From CAZTLE01 sp964614415 (lineage in GTDB: Bacteria; Bacteroidota; Bacteroidia; Flavobacteriales; Flavobacteriaceae): a stretch of DNA of 19,360 nucleotides. The notes beneath the pieces were generated by a model, which worked only from the letters and a program-made list of their open reading frames with translations, was not told where the DNA came from and did no database searches. Within the stretch, counting starts at the first letter, position 1. Each line of letters starts with the position of its first letter. Shown here in pieces: positions 1-8,309 of the stretch. The DNA lies in contig CAZTLE010000064.1 in assembly GCA_964614415.1 (NCBI GenBank), positions 1 to 19,360 on the forward strand, written 5' to 3'. The position numbers and the translations under genes are program-made.

Positions 1-1
1 T

Positions 2-2470
2 CCGGTGACCGTAGAACGCTATGGTATCAAGGAGATCAGGAATACGGCCTCGGCCGATTTCTACGACGGTCTGGAGAACCTTAAAGGAATCGATATCAAC
101 ACGAATAGTTTAACCTTTAAGTCTATTAACACCCGTGGTTTTGCCACATTTGCCAATACGCGTTTTATGCAGTTGGTCGACGGAATGGATAACTCCACTC
201 CGGCGCTGAACTTCCCACTGGGTAACCTCGTGGGGATGGTAGAAACCGACGTACAGAGCGTGGAAGTACTGCCCGGAGCAGCTTCAGCACTTTATGGGGC
301 AAATGCCTTCAACGGAATTTTGTTCATGCGTAGTAAGAGTCCTTTTGATTTCGAAGGTATCAGTGTTTCCTTGAAGCGCGGAATTACTTCTCAGGAGGCC
401 ATAGGCGATAACGACTACACGGATGTTGGAATTCGCGCTGCCTACAAATTCAGCGATAAATTTGCCGCCAAAGTTAATTTCGGGCTCCTTACGGGAACCG
501 ATTGGGCCGCGACAAGTGAGGAAGACCGTTTTAACAGAGGATTGGACAGAAGTGCCATCGACTATGACGGTATCAATGTATACGGAGATGAGGTAAGCAC
601 AGATATTAAAGGAGTTGCTGAGGCCTTAGTAGGTTTGGGTATCCTTCCCGCAGGTGCCGAGGCACTTGTACCTTCCGTGAATGTAAGTAGAACCGGATAC
701 AACGAGCGGGACCTTACAGATTACACAGCCGAAAGTATTAAAGCTGACTGGGGACTGTTCTATCGTCCATGGGCGAACGACTTCGAGATCGTATATCAGG
801 GTAAAGTAGGAACCGGTACGACTATTTACCAGGGAGCTAACCGTTACACCGTAGACAACTTCTTCCAGCAACAACACAAAATTGAGTTCCGAAACAGCAA
901 CTTCTTCCTTAGAGGTTATGTAGTAGCGGACAATGCCGGAGATTCCTATGATATGGTATTTACCGGAATTAATATTAACCGTGCCTGGAAAGATGACAAT
1001 ACCTGGTTTGGTGAGTATGTTGGAGCTTTTGTTCAGGGAACACTTTCCGGACTATTACCCGAGCAAGCGCATGCCGTTGCACGTCAAACGGCAGATACCG
1101 GACGTTTCGAACCTGGATCTGAGGCATTCATCAATGCCTTCAACAGAAGTATCAGCGATCCGGATCTTACCACAGGATCCCGATTCCAGGATGAGTCCAA
1201 ATATTATCACGTAGATGCCAACTACAACTTCAGTCATCTTTGGGATGTCGCTGAAGTTCAGGTGGGTGGATCATACAGACGTTACAGCCTGAATTCTTCA
1301 GGAACTATTTATACAGATGCCGACGGGCCTATCGACTATTCAGAATTTGGTATTTATACGCAGATTCAGAAAAAAATGCCGATTTCAGATAACGTGGACG
1401 TTAAGCTAACGGGATCCATTCGTTATGACAAGTCCGAACTGTTCGACGGATTCTTTAGTCCAAGGCTTGCCGCCGGATTTACCATAGCAGATGATCACAA
1501 CATCCGGGCTTCGTTCCAAACCGGTTTCCGAAACCCGACAACACAAGACTTGTATATCGGTCTTGATGTGGGACGTGCTATCCTTGTTGGAGGTGCATCG
1601 GATAACCCTGCCCGTGACGTACGTACCTATCCACTTAGTGTGACGGGTCAAACGATCCTCGGTACTTCAAGTCCAACCATTACTCAGGATGGAACAGGAG
1701 CCTATAACAACTCATTCTTTGCGTCTTCCGTTACATCCTTTGGAGCTACCGGAGATGTAACTCAGTTGGAAGTTGCAAACTCCAATCTCGTAGAGCCGGA
1801 ACAGGTAACCTCCTTCGAATTAGGATATCGTGGAAAACTGTTTAACAACAAACTGATCGTTGACTTGAGCGGTTACTATAACTCTTACAAGGACTTCCTG
1901 GCCAACGAAACGGTGGTCTCTCCATTCTACGGTGATGTAGGGCTAACACAAACATTGCCTGATGGAACGCCCCTGGCTGTAGCAGCGATCGCGAATGGTG
2001 ACTTCCAGGCGTATCAAACGTATACGAATAGTGATGCCGATGTAAACTCCTTCGGAGGTGCTGTTGGTTTAACGGTACGAATTGCCGATAAGTTTGATCT
2101 TTCCGGTAACTATACATATGCTTATCTCGATTTTGATACTGAAGCAAATCCTGACTTCAGAACCAACTTCAATACACCGGAGCACAAAGTGAAGGCTTCC
2201 CTTGGAAGCTCGGAGCTGTTCAAGAACTTTGGTTTTAACGTAGCCTGGAGATGGAGTGATAACTATTTCTGGGAAGCTTCGTTTGGTGATGGTGCAGTAC
2301 CTTCTTTCAGTGTTTTGGATGCGCAGCTTAACTATCGTGTTCCTAAGTTCCTGAAATCTACCTTTAAAGTGGGTGCATCCAACCTATTGCAGGATGAGTA
2401 CTTTACAGCCTTCGGAACCGGACAGATCGGATCGATCTATTACGTATCATGGACAATAAATAACCTATAA
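2..2470 (+). CDS. TonB-dependent outer-membrane receptor, 5'-truncated
   Basis: This is the C-terminal part (about 822 residues visible) of a TonB-dependent receptor, an outer-membrane barrel that imports a ligand using energy passed on by TonB/ExbBD. The reading frame is open to the left edge, so the signal peptide, any carboxypeptidase-like N-terminal domain and the TonB box are outside the window. The GTG at position 5 is not a true start. The first ~105 residues are the plug domain: SINTRGF, then VQSVEVLPGAASALYGANAF, the usual plug signature. The rest alternates aromatic and polar strands, as expected of the 22-strand barrel. The last residues are YVSWTINNL, ending in Leu rather than the more usual terminal aromatic. 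The GDSL lipoprotein gene starts 21 bases after the stop, so the two are probably co-transcribed. The substrate cannot be read from the sequence; the family call is secure. Confidence 0.93.
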   Translation, partial: PVTVERYGIKEIRNTASADFYDGLENLKGIDINTNSLTFKSINTRGFATFANTRFMQLVDGMDNSTPALNFPLGNLVGMVETDVQSVEVLPGAASALYGANAFNGILFMRSKSPFDFEGISVSLKRGITSQEAIGDNDYTDVGIRAAYKFSDKFAAKVNFGLLTGTDWAATSEEDRFNRGLDRSAIDYDGINVYGDEVSTDIKGVAEALVGLGILPAGAEALVPSVNVSRTGYNERDLTDYTAESIKADWGLFYRPWANDFEIVYQGKVGTGTTIYQGANRYTVDNFFQQQHKIEFRNSNFFLRGYVVADNAGDSYDMVFTGININRAWKDDNTWFGEYVGAFVQGTLSGLLPEQAHAVARQTADTGRFEPGSEAFINAFNRSISDPDLTTGSRFQDESKYYHVDANYNFSHLWDVAEVQVGGSYRRYSLNSSGTIYTDADGPIDYSEFGIYTQIQKKMPISDNVDVKLTGSIRYDKSELFDGFFSPRLAAGFTIADDHNIRASFQTGFRNPTTQDLYIGLDVGRAILVGGASDNPARDVRTYPLSVTGQTILGTSSPTITQDGTGAYNNSFFASSVTSFGATGDVTQLEVANSNLVEPEQVTSFELGYRGKLFNNKLIVDLSGYYNSYKDFLANETVVSPFYGDVGLTQTLPDGTPLAVAAIANGDFQAYQTYTNSDADVNSFGGAVGLTVRIADKFDLSGNYTYAYLDFDTEANPDFRTNFNTPEHKVKASLGSSELFKNFGFNVAWRWSDNYFWEASFGDGAVPSFSVLDAQLNYRVPKFLKSTFKVGASNLLQDEYFTAFGTGQIGSIYYVSWTINNL

Positions 2471-2491
2471 TAACAGCATAATTAAAAGAAT

Positions 2492-3982
2492 ATGAAAACT
2501 AAATATATATGGTCATTATTCGTGGTACTGGGGTTAGTAGCCTGTGAGACCGATGACAACACCACGACCGACGACATGACGGTGGAACTGACCGCCGGAA
2601 GCGCCGACTTCTCGAACTATATAGCCGTTGGTGCTTCGTTCACTGCCGGGTTTAGCGATGGAGCGCTGTTTATCGCGAGTCAGGAGAACTCGTTCCCAAA
2701 CATCCTGTCACAACAATTCGTTGCTTTGGGAGGTTCTGAAACCTTTACTCAGCCTTTGATGAGTGATAATAACGGAGGACTTCTTTTGGGTGGAAATCAA
2801 ATTGCCAACCCCAGATTGTTCTTTGACGGTGCAGGACCTGCTGTATTGCCGGCCGCTCCTACGACTGAAGTATCAGCCGTAATACCCGGACCTTATAACA
2901 ATATGGGTGTGCCCGGAGCAAAGAGCTTCCATCTGTTGGCCAACGGTTACGGAAACGTTGCCGGAGTACCTGTAGGACTTGCGAATCCGTATTTTGCCCG
3001 TATGGCGTCGAATCCCAATGCGTCCATGTTGGAAGATACAGCCGCTCAAGGGCCTTCTTTCTTCACACTGTCTGAAATTGGAGGGAATGACGTACTTGGT
3101 TTTGCGACCTCGGGAGGTGCTGGAGTTGATCAAACCGGAAATCCCGACCCAACCACATACGGTCCAAATGATATTACCGATCCCACGGCGTTTCAAACTG
3201 TATTCGGGGCTTTGGTAGCGACCTTAACTGCCGGTGGAGCCGGTGGAGCGGTGACCAATGTACCTTATGTAACCAGCCTTCCGTATTTCACCACGGTACC
3301 TTACAACCCGGTACCTCTTGATGGAGCCACGGCAAATGCAGTTAATCAGGGGTATGCTGCGTATAACGGAGGATTGCTTCAGGCTGAAGCGTTAAACCTT
3401 ATTACGACCGATGAGCGTGTAGCACGTACAATTGCCTTTGCTGAAGGTACGAACAACGCGGTCGTTATCGAAGACGAAGATCTTACCGATCTCTCAGGCC
3501 TGGGCCTACCGAGTCTACGTCAAACTACGGCTGAAGATCTTGTGGTACTTCCCGCAGCTTCCTTTATTGGAACGCTGGTAGGTGGTAATCCGCTGCAGGT
3601 GAATGGTGTATCAGTTCCATTAGCCGATAACTGGGTACTTACTGCTACCGAGACCCAAGCCGTGATAAACGCAACGGATGCTTACAACACTTCGATTGCG
3701 CAAATAGCTTCCGGAGCCGGTCTGGCAGTGGTAGACTTAAACTCTATCCTTGAAGAAGCATCTACCATTGGAATTGCGTTCGACGATTTCGTAATGGATA
3801 CAAGTCTGGTATTCGGAGGGCTTGTAAGTCTTGATGGTATTCACCTTACCGCAAGAGGATACGCCTTAATGGCGAACAAGTTCCTGGAGGCCATTGATGC
3901 TACCTACGGATCGAATTTCATCGAAGCCGGTCAGCGCGCACGAGCCAATGACTATGTAGTGGCCTATCCTCCTACCTTGTAG
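2492..3982 (+). CDS. SGNH/GDSL-family hydrolase lipoprotein
   Basis: A 496-residue predicted lipoprotein esterase/lipase-like hydrolase. The N-terminus is a type II signal peptide with the lipobox LVAC; Cys18 would be lipidated. A polar Asp/Thr-rich tether follows. The SGNH blocks are present in order: block I GASFTAG (nucleophile Ser49), block III GGND (197-200) and block V DGIH (Asp448, His451). Catalysis therefore looks possible. The protein is much longer than a minimal ~200-residue GDSL enzyme, with a large Gly/Ala/Thr/Pro-rich middle region between blocks III and V. It follows the TonB-dependent receptor by 21 bases and is followed by a strong terminator, so it closes that transcription unit. 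An inferred role is hydrolysing an ester (lipid or acylated glycan) at the outer membrane, whose product or substrate the receptor handles. The family is certain from the motifs; the substrate is unknown. Confidence 0.9.
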   Translation: MKTKYIWSLFVVLGLVACETDDNTTTDDMTVELTAGSADFSNYIAVGASFTAGFSDGALFIASQENSFPNILSQQFVALGGSETFTQPLMSDNNGGLLLGGNQIANPRLFFDGAGPAVLPAAPTTEVSAVIPGPYNNMGVPGAKSFHLLANGYGNVAGVPVGLANPYFARMASNPNASMLEDTAAQGPSFFTLSEIGGNDVLGFATSGGAGVDQTGNPDPTTYGPNDITDPTAFQTVFGALVATLTAGGAGGAVTNVPYVTSLPYFTTVPYNPVPLDGATANAVNQGYAAYNGGLLQAEALNLITTDERVARTIAFAEGTNNAVVIEDEDLTDLSGLGLPSLRQTTAEDLVVLPAASFIGTLVGGNPLQVNGVSVPLADNWVLTATETQAVINATDAYNTSIAQIASGAGLAVVDLNSILEEASTIGIAFDDFVMDTSLVFGGLVSLDGIHLTARGYALMANKFLEAIDATYGSNFIEAGQRARANDYVVAYPPTL

Positions 3983-4005
3983 CAGGATTTTGTAACAAAT
4001 CATAT

Positions 4006-4036
4006 AAAAACCCTTCCAATATGCGAAGGGTTTTTT
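4006..4036 (+). terminator. Rho-independent terminator after the GDSL lipoprotein gene
   Basis: A perfect 11-bp stem (4006-4016 with 4025-4035, core CCCTTC/GAAGGG), an 8-base loop and a run of six T starting inside the 3' arm. It lies 24 bases after the lipoprotein stop and ends the receptor-lipoprotein unit. The upstream A-run makes it plausible in both directions. Confidence 0.88.
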
Positions 4037-4060
4037 ACTTTTAAGGAACCTGGGAAATCT

Positions 4061-4408
4061 ATGAATACCATACTTCGAATATTACTTACCGCCGTGGCGG
4101 TGATCATACTGGCCAAGGTGTTACCGGGCGTAGCTGTGAAAGGCTATGGAGCTGCGGTAATTGTGGCTGTTGTGTTGGCGCTGTTGCGCCTTTTTGTGAA
4201 ACCTGTGCTCATTATACTTACACTGCCAATCACTGTGATTACGCTGGGATTGTTCTTATTGATTGTCAACGCAGTTATTATTCTCATCGCTGATGCGTTA
4301 ATAAGTGGATTTGCAGTGAAGAATATCTGGTGGGCCCTGCTGTTTAGTCTGCTTCTTTCCTTCCTGCAGTCCTTACTACATTCCATACTGAAAAAAGACC
4401 GGGATTGA
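4061..4408 (+). CDS. Phage-holin-4-2/YvlD-family small membrane protein
   Basis: A 115-residue, very hydrophobic protein with about four membrane-spanning segments (roughly residues 3-20, 28-50, 55-80 and 88-108) and a basic C-terminal tail ending KKDRD. The pattern RLFVKPVLIILTLPITVITLG followed by a hydrophobic segment with Asn and Asp (LIVNAVIILIADALI) is typical of the family catalogued as phage holin family 4 superfamily 2 (DUF360, YvlD in Bacillus). Members occur as single chromosomal genes across bacteria, and the holin label does not make them phage genes. Function is not established; a membrane-stress role is often assumed. It lies between the terminator at 4036 and the tig promoter, so it is probably a single-gene unit. 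The ATG at 4061 is the only start that keeps the whole first helix. Confidence 0.83.
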   Translation: MNTILRILLTAVAVIILAKVLPGVAVKGYGAAVIVAVVLALLRLFVKPVLIILTLPITVITLGLFLLIVNAVIILIADALISGFAVKNIWWALLFSLLLSFLQSLLHSILKKDRD

Positions 4409-4432
4409 TCTCTTTTTAGGAAATCCGAATGC

Positions 4433-4463
4433 TTGTCGGATAAGTAGAAAAACAGTACCTTTG
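4433..4463 (+). promoter_or_regulatory. Bacteroidota-type promoter for tig
   Basis: A TTG at 4433-4435 is separated by exactly 20 bases from TACCTTTG at 4456-4463, a full match to the -7 consensus TAnnTTTG used by the Bacteroidota primary sigma factor. Transcription would start near 4470, giving a leader of about 80 bases before the tig ATG. Confidence 0.7.
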
Positions 4464-4552
4464 CAGGCTCGAAACACCCTTTCTTTTTAGTACCTGTTTG
4501 GGCTTAGTTTTTTATTGATAACCAAGGTGTTGCGAAGACAACTATAGTAACA

Positions 4553-5872
4553 ATGAATATTACAAAAACGGACATCGACAATTTAAACGCTGTCGTAACA
4601 GTAGAGATCTCTAAAGATGATTATTCTGAGAAGGTAGACAAGATATTGAACAACTACCGTAAGAATGCCAATATTCCCGGGTTCAGAAAAGGACATGTGC
4701 CCATGGGAATGGTTCGCAAACAGTATGGCAAAGCCGTGCTTGTGGACGAGGTGAACAAGATCCTGCAAGAGTCCTTGCATAAATTCCTTACTGAAGAGAA
4801 GCTGGATGTTCTCGGAAATCCATTACCAAAGAATGAGGCCGAAATCAATTGGGACGGAGAAGATTTTGCGTTTGAATTCGAATTGGGATTAGCTCCGGAA
4901 TTCACTGTGGATCTCAAGAAGAAAGCGGTTACGCATTTCAAGATTGTGGCCGATGACGCCATGGTGGAGAATCAGATAAAGACCATTCGTAAGCAATACG
5001 GAAAACTTATCGCTAAGGACGCCGTTGAAAAGGGTGATGAGATCACCGGTACTTTCACTTCCGAAGAAAAAGAAATAAACAAGCAATCTACTTTCGAGAC
5101 AGAGGCGATCAAGGGAAAGCGTCAGTTGAACGCTCTCGTGGGAGCTAAGGTGGGTGATGTAGTTACCCTTAAGACCAAAGGGCTATTTGCAGATGACCAT
5201 GACAATCAGAGGCATCTTGGTGTTTCTCATGATGATGCCCACGGTCTGGATGTTGAGGTCTCATTGACGATTGAAGAAGTAAATGCCCGCGAGTTGGCGG
5301 AGATGAATCAGGACCTGTTCGATAAATTATTCGGAAAGGATGTGGTGACTTCTGAAGATGAGTTAAAAGAAAAGATCAAGGAAGATGCCGAGCGTCAGTT
5401 TGCCCAGCAGAGCGATCAGAAGCTATTGAACGATGTGGTGGAATCCCTTATTGAAAATACTAAGTTTGACCTTCCGGATGAGTTCCTGCAACGATGGCTG
5501 CAAACCACCGGGGAAGAACCTATGAGTGAAGATGATGCCAAAGCGGAGTACGAGCGCACGGAAAAAGGACTGCGGTATCAGTTGATCGAAGGTAAGTTAC
5601 GTGCCGAGAATGAGATTCAGGTGACTTTCGAAGAATTGCAGGCCTATGCGAAGAACAATATTCGTATGCAAATGGCGCAGTTCGGTCAGATGAACCCAAC
5701 CGAGGAAGAACTGGACGGGATTGCATCGCGCATCATGTCCAATGAAGAACAGGTACGTAGCATGACCGAGCAGCTCAATACCAATAAGATGCTACAATTC
5801 TATAAGGAAAACGCAAAGTTGAAGACTAAGGAGGTAACCTATGAGAAGTTCATCAAGGAGGCCTATCAGTAA
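4553..5872 (+). CDS. tig: Trigger factor, ribosome-associated chaperone
   Basis: A 439-residue trigger factor, which binds the ribosome exit tunnel (protein L23) and shelters nascent chains. Domain order: N-terminal ribosome-binding domain (1 to ~115) with the signature GFRKG at 43-47, followed by a Pro-containing loop; a middle region (~145-245) at the position of the FKBP-like PPIase domain; and a long helical C-terminal chaperone domain (~245-439) beginning near ELAEMNQDLFDKLF. Length is close to the usual ~430. The middle domain is strongly diverged: I do not see the Gly-Phe and aromatic residues that line the E. coli PPIase pocket, so prolyl isomerase activity is doubtful. It has its own promoter (4433-4463) and terminator (5897-5932) and heads the conserved tig-clpP-clpX order. 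No Shine-Dalgarno site is evident, which is normal for the phylum. Confidence 0.95.
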   Translation: MNITKTDIDNLNAVVTVEISKDDYSEKVDKILNNYRKNANIPGFRKGHVPMGMVRKQYGKAVLVDEVNKILQESLHKFLTEEKLDVLGNPLPKNEAEINWDGEDFAFEFELGLAPEFTVDLKKKAVTHFKIVADDAMVENQIKTIRKQYGKLIAKDAVEKGDEITGTFTSEEKEINKQSTFETEAIKGKRQLNALVGAKVGDVVTLKTKGLFADDHDNQRHLGVSHDDAHGLDVEVSLTIEEVNARELAEMNQDLFDKLFGKDVVTSEDELKEKIKEDAERQFAQQSDQKLLNDVVESLIENTKFDLPDEFLQRWLQTTGEEPMSEDDAKAEYERTEKGLRYQLIEGKLRAENEIQVTFEELQAYAKNNIRMQMAQFGQMNPTEEELDGIASRIMSNEEQVRSMTEQLNTNKMLQFYKENAKLKTKEVTYEKFIKEAYQ

Positions 5873-5896
5873 ATCAGCGATAAAATAGTTATATTT

Positions 5897-5932
5897 AGGC
5901 GTTGAATTTTTGTGAATTCAGCGCTTTTTTTT
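5897..5932 (+). terminator. Rho-independent terminator between tig and clpP
   Basis: A 10-bp stem with one G-U pair (5899-5908 with 5915-5924), a 6-base loop and eight T at 5925-5932. It lies 25 bases after the tig stop. It implies that clpP-clpX is at least partly transcribed separately, although I find no clear TAnnTTTG promoter in the 40 bases between it and clpP. Confidence 0.8.
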
Positions 5933-5972
5933 CTTATAAAAACAATTAAAGCAGAAGGACGTTATAAAACCT

Positions 5973-6647
5973 ATGAATTACGGAAAAGAATTTAAAAACT
6001 TTGCTATTAAAGATCAGGGGATCAGTAGTACCTACTACGATTCCGTTATAAGCAGTATGTACCCTGTGGCGCTTACGCCTAATATTATTGAAGAGCGTCA
6101 AATGAATGCGGTGGCCATGGATGTGTTCTCACGTCTTATGATGGACCGTATCATCTTCCTGGGAACGGGAATTAACGATCAGGTGGCCAATATTGTACAG
6201 GCACAGTTGCTGTTCCTGGAAAGTACGGATGCTTCCAAGGACATTCAGATCTATATTAACTCTCCGGGAGGAAGCGTTTATGCCGGTCTCGGAATATACG
6301 ATACCATGCAGTTCATCAAGCCTGATGTAGCCACAATTTGTACGGGTATGGCTGCCTCTATGGCTGCAGTACTGTTATGTGCCGGAGAAAAAGGGAAGCG
6401 AAGCGGACTCACCCACTCCCGTGTTATGATCCACCAACCAATGGGTGGAGCACAGGGCCAGGCCAGTGATATTGAAATTACTGCTCGTGAGATCATCACC
6501 CTGAAGGAAGAATTGTACAATATCATTGCGAAACATAGTGGACAGACCTATGAGAAGGTCTACGAAGATAGCGACCGTGATTACTGGATGAAGGCCGATG
6601 TGGCTCTGGAATACGGTATGATAGATGAAGTGCTTGCGCGTAGTTAA
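5973..6647 (+). CDS. clpP: ATP-dependent Clp protease proteolytic subunit
   Basis: A 224-residue ClpP serine protease, which forms the two-ring 14-mer barrel that degrades substrates unfolded by ClpX or another Clp ATPase. The catalytic triad is complete and correctly spaced: Ser129 in GMAASMAA, His154 in MIHQPMGG and Asp203 in DRDYWM (gaps 25 and 49, the same as in E. coli ClpP). The oligomer-handle region and INSPGGSV are also present. The first ~30 residues before MYPVALTP would form the propeptide or N-terminal loop; the ATG at 5973 gives a slightly long N-terminus compared with E. coli, as is common in Bacteroidota. clpX follows after 31 bases, so the two form an operon. The upstream tig terminator separates it from trigger factor. 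Confidence 0.97.
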   Translation: MNYGKEFKNFAIKDQGISSTYYDSVISSMYPVALTPNIIEERQMNAVAMDVFSRLMMDRIIFLGTGINDQVANIVQAQLLFLESTDASKDIQIYINSPGGSVYAGLGIYDTMQFIKPDVATICTGMAASMAAVLLCAGEKGKRSGLTHSRVMIHQPMGGAQGQASDIEITAREIITLKEELYNIIAKHSGQTYEKVYEDSDRDYWMKADVALEYGMIDEVLARS

Positions 6648-6678
6648 GCGTGAAGCCGGGTAATTAATAAACACGACT

Positions 6679-7911
6679 ATGTCGAAAGAAGAACTGGAAT
6701 GCTCATTTTGCGGTAGGAAAAAACCGGAAACCAACTTGCTTATTGCAGGATTGGATGCGCATATTTGTGATCGATGTATCGAGCAGGCGCATGGAATTGT
6801 AGTAGAGGAAGCGCTTCATTCATCCAATAGCGAATTGAGCAAGGAGCTAATGCTGAAGAAGCCTAAAGCGATCAAGGAGTTTTTGGATGATTACATTATT
6901 GGACAGCACCATACCAAGAAGGTGATGTCTGTGGCCGTGTACAATCACTACAAGCGCCTTTTGCAGCCTAAAAGCGATGATGATATTGAAATTCAGAAAA
7001 GTAATATCATTATTGTGGGTGAGACCGGAACCGGAAAGACCCTCATTGCAAAGACTATCGCCCGAATGTTAAACGTGCCGCTGGCGATCGTAGATGCCAC
7101 GGTGTTAACCGAAGCAGGGTATGTGGGAGAGGATGTTGAAAGTATTTTGACACGTTTATTGCAGGCGGCAGATTACAATGTTGAGAAAGCGCAGAATGGG
7201 ATCGTTTTTATCGATGAGATCGATAAAATAGCCCGAAAGAGTGATAACCCCTCCATTACACGAGATGTAAGTGGTGAAGGTGTGCAACAGGCGTTACTAA
7301 AGCTACTGGAAGGTACCGTCGTAAATGTTCCGCCAAAGGGAGGACGTAAGCATCCGGATCAGAAGTTTATCGAGGTCAATACCGAGAACATACTGTTCAT
7401 TGCCGGAGGTGCTTTCGACGGAATCGAAAGACATATTACTAAACGCCTCAATATGCAGGCGGTTGGATTTAGTGCATCGAAGAGTGAGAGCACGCTGGAA
7501 AAGGACAATCTGCTGAAGTACATAACGCCTAAAGATTTGAAGGATTTTGGATTAATCCCTGAGATCATAGGACGGTTGCCGGTGCTAACCTATATGAATC
7601 CTCTGGATAAAGGAACACTTCGTGCTATTCTCACAGAGCCCAAAAATGCCATTATTAAGCAGTACAGAAAACTCTTTGAAATGGATGGCATCGACTTCGT
7701 GATTACCGAAGAGGCCCTGGACTTTATCGTGGAGCAGGCCGTTGAGTATAAATTGGGAGCTCGGGGCCTTCGGTCCTTGTGTGAAGCAGTACTTACGGAT
7801 GCTATGTACGATCTGCCCGGAGAAGAGGAAAATGAACTTCACGTAACCCGCGAATATGCGCAGGAGAAGTTGAATAAATCCACCATAAAGAAACTGAAAG
7901 CCGTGTCCTAG
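6679..7911 (+). CDS. clpX: ATP-dependent Clp protease ATP-binding subunit ClpX
   Basis: A 410-residue AAA+ unfoldase that feeds substrates into ClpP. The N-terminal zinc-binding domain has Cys8, Cys11, Cys30 and Cys33. The AAA+ core has Walker A GETGTGKT (114-121), pore loop GYVG (147-150), Walker B IVFIDEID (175-182), an RKH loop (223-225), the box VII arginine in GRLP (298-301) and sensor 2 GARGLR (360-365). The ClpP-docking loop reads VGF (262-264) where E. coli has IGF, a conservative change. Length is near the usual ~420. It is 31 bases downstream of clpP and ends at a strong terminator (7938-7962). All functional motifs are intact, so the clpP-clpX pair should work as a complete protease. 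Confidence 0.97.
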   Translation: MSKEELECSFCGRKKPETNLLIAGLDAHICDRCIEQAHGIVVEEALHSSNSELSKELMLKKPKAIKEFLDDYIIGQHHTKKVMSVAVYNHYKRLLQPKSDDDIEIQKSNIIIVGETGTGKTLIAKTIARMLNVPLAIVDATVLTEAGYVGEDVESILTRLLQAADYNVEKAQNGIVFIDEIDKIARKSDNPSITRDVSGEGVQQALLKLLEGTVVNVPPKGGRKHPDQKFIEVNTENILFIAGGAFDGIERHITKRLNMQAVGFSASKSESTLEKDNLLKYITPKDLKDFGLIPEIIGRLPVLTYMNPLDKGTLRAILTEPKNAIIKQYRKLFEMDGIDFVITEEALDFIVEQAVEYKLGARGLRSLCEAVLTDAMYDLPGEEENELHVTREYAQEKLNKSTIKKLKAVS

Positions 7912-7937
7912 GAATTGGGAACCGGTATAAAATAAAG

Positions 7938-7962
7938 AAGCCTCCATGGGAGGCTTTTTTTT
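7938..7962 (+). terminator. Terminator after clpX, probably bidirectional
   Basis: A perfect 8-bp stem AAGCCTCC/GGAGGCTT (7938-7945 with 7949-7956) with a 3-base loop and eight T at 7955-7962. Read on the minus strand, the same hairpin is followed by a T-rich tract (ttctttatttta), so it can also end the small minus-strand lipoprotein gene whose stop is at 7999. Confidence 0.85.
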
Positions 7963-7998
7963 GGCTACTTCATATGTATGATCGTTCCCTGAATGAAG

Positions 7999-8181
7999 TT
8001 AGGGAGTTGCAATAACGGTTTTGTTCTTGGAATGAAGGATCTTTTGTTGCATCAGTTCCTTCTTGCACTTTAGCGTATATCCCGCCAGTTCCGACTGTTG
8101 TTGAACTTCGAATCCTGTTTTACAGGATGATACTGTAGCTGCCAGCGCGATAGCTATCCCCAAATAGACTATCCTTTTCAT
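7999..8181 (-). CDS. Small predicted lipoprotein of unknown function
   Basis: A 60-residue protein with a clear type II signal peptide: MKR, a hydrophobic stretch IVYLGIAIALAAT, then the lipobox VSSC with Cys20 as the lipidation site. That leaves a mature part of ~41 residues, which is basic and Lys/Gln-rich (GFEVQQQSELAGY, KCKKELMQQK) and has one further Cys. I do not recognise the family. I chose the ATG at 8181; an in-frame ATG three codons upstream at 8190 is possible, but the promoter box at 8206-8213 puts the transcription start near 8199, leaving a leader of only about 9 bases for that one. A well-formed promoter and a shared terminator flank it, which argues that this short frame is a real, independently transcribed gene. 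Confidence 0.72.
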   Translation of the reverse strand: MKRIVYLGIAIALAATVSSCKTGFEVQQQSELAGYTLKCKKELMQQKILHSKNKTVIATP

Positions 8182-8205
8182 ACTTCTCATTTCTTATTTA
8201 CACTT

Positions 8206-8236
8206 CAAACGTATTAAGTAGGAAAAGGACTACCAA
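8206..8236 (-). promoter_or_regulatory. Bacteroidota-type promoter for the small lipoprotein
   Basis: Read on the minus strand, TTG (8236-8234) is separated by exactly 20 bases from TACGTTTG (8213-8206), a full TAnnTTTG match with the same spacing as the tig promoter. The expected start of transcription is near 8199. Confidence 0.68.
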
Positions 8237-8309
8237 AATTATTAGCCTAACTTCTAAAATACTCGATAAACGGTGTAATGAGAAGGACCGTTCGGAGAGG
8301 GGTGTTCAG

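Noticed and set aside
4061..4408. A phage holin as a sign of a prophage.
   Set aside because: The family name is historical. There are no other phage genes nearby and the protein is the common chromosomal YvlD type.
5873..5972. TATATTTA at 5890-5897 as a clpP promoter.
   Set aside because: It lies just upstream of the tig terminator, has no TTG partner and ends in A rather than G.
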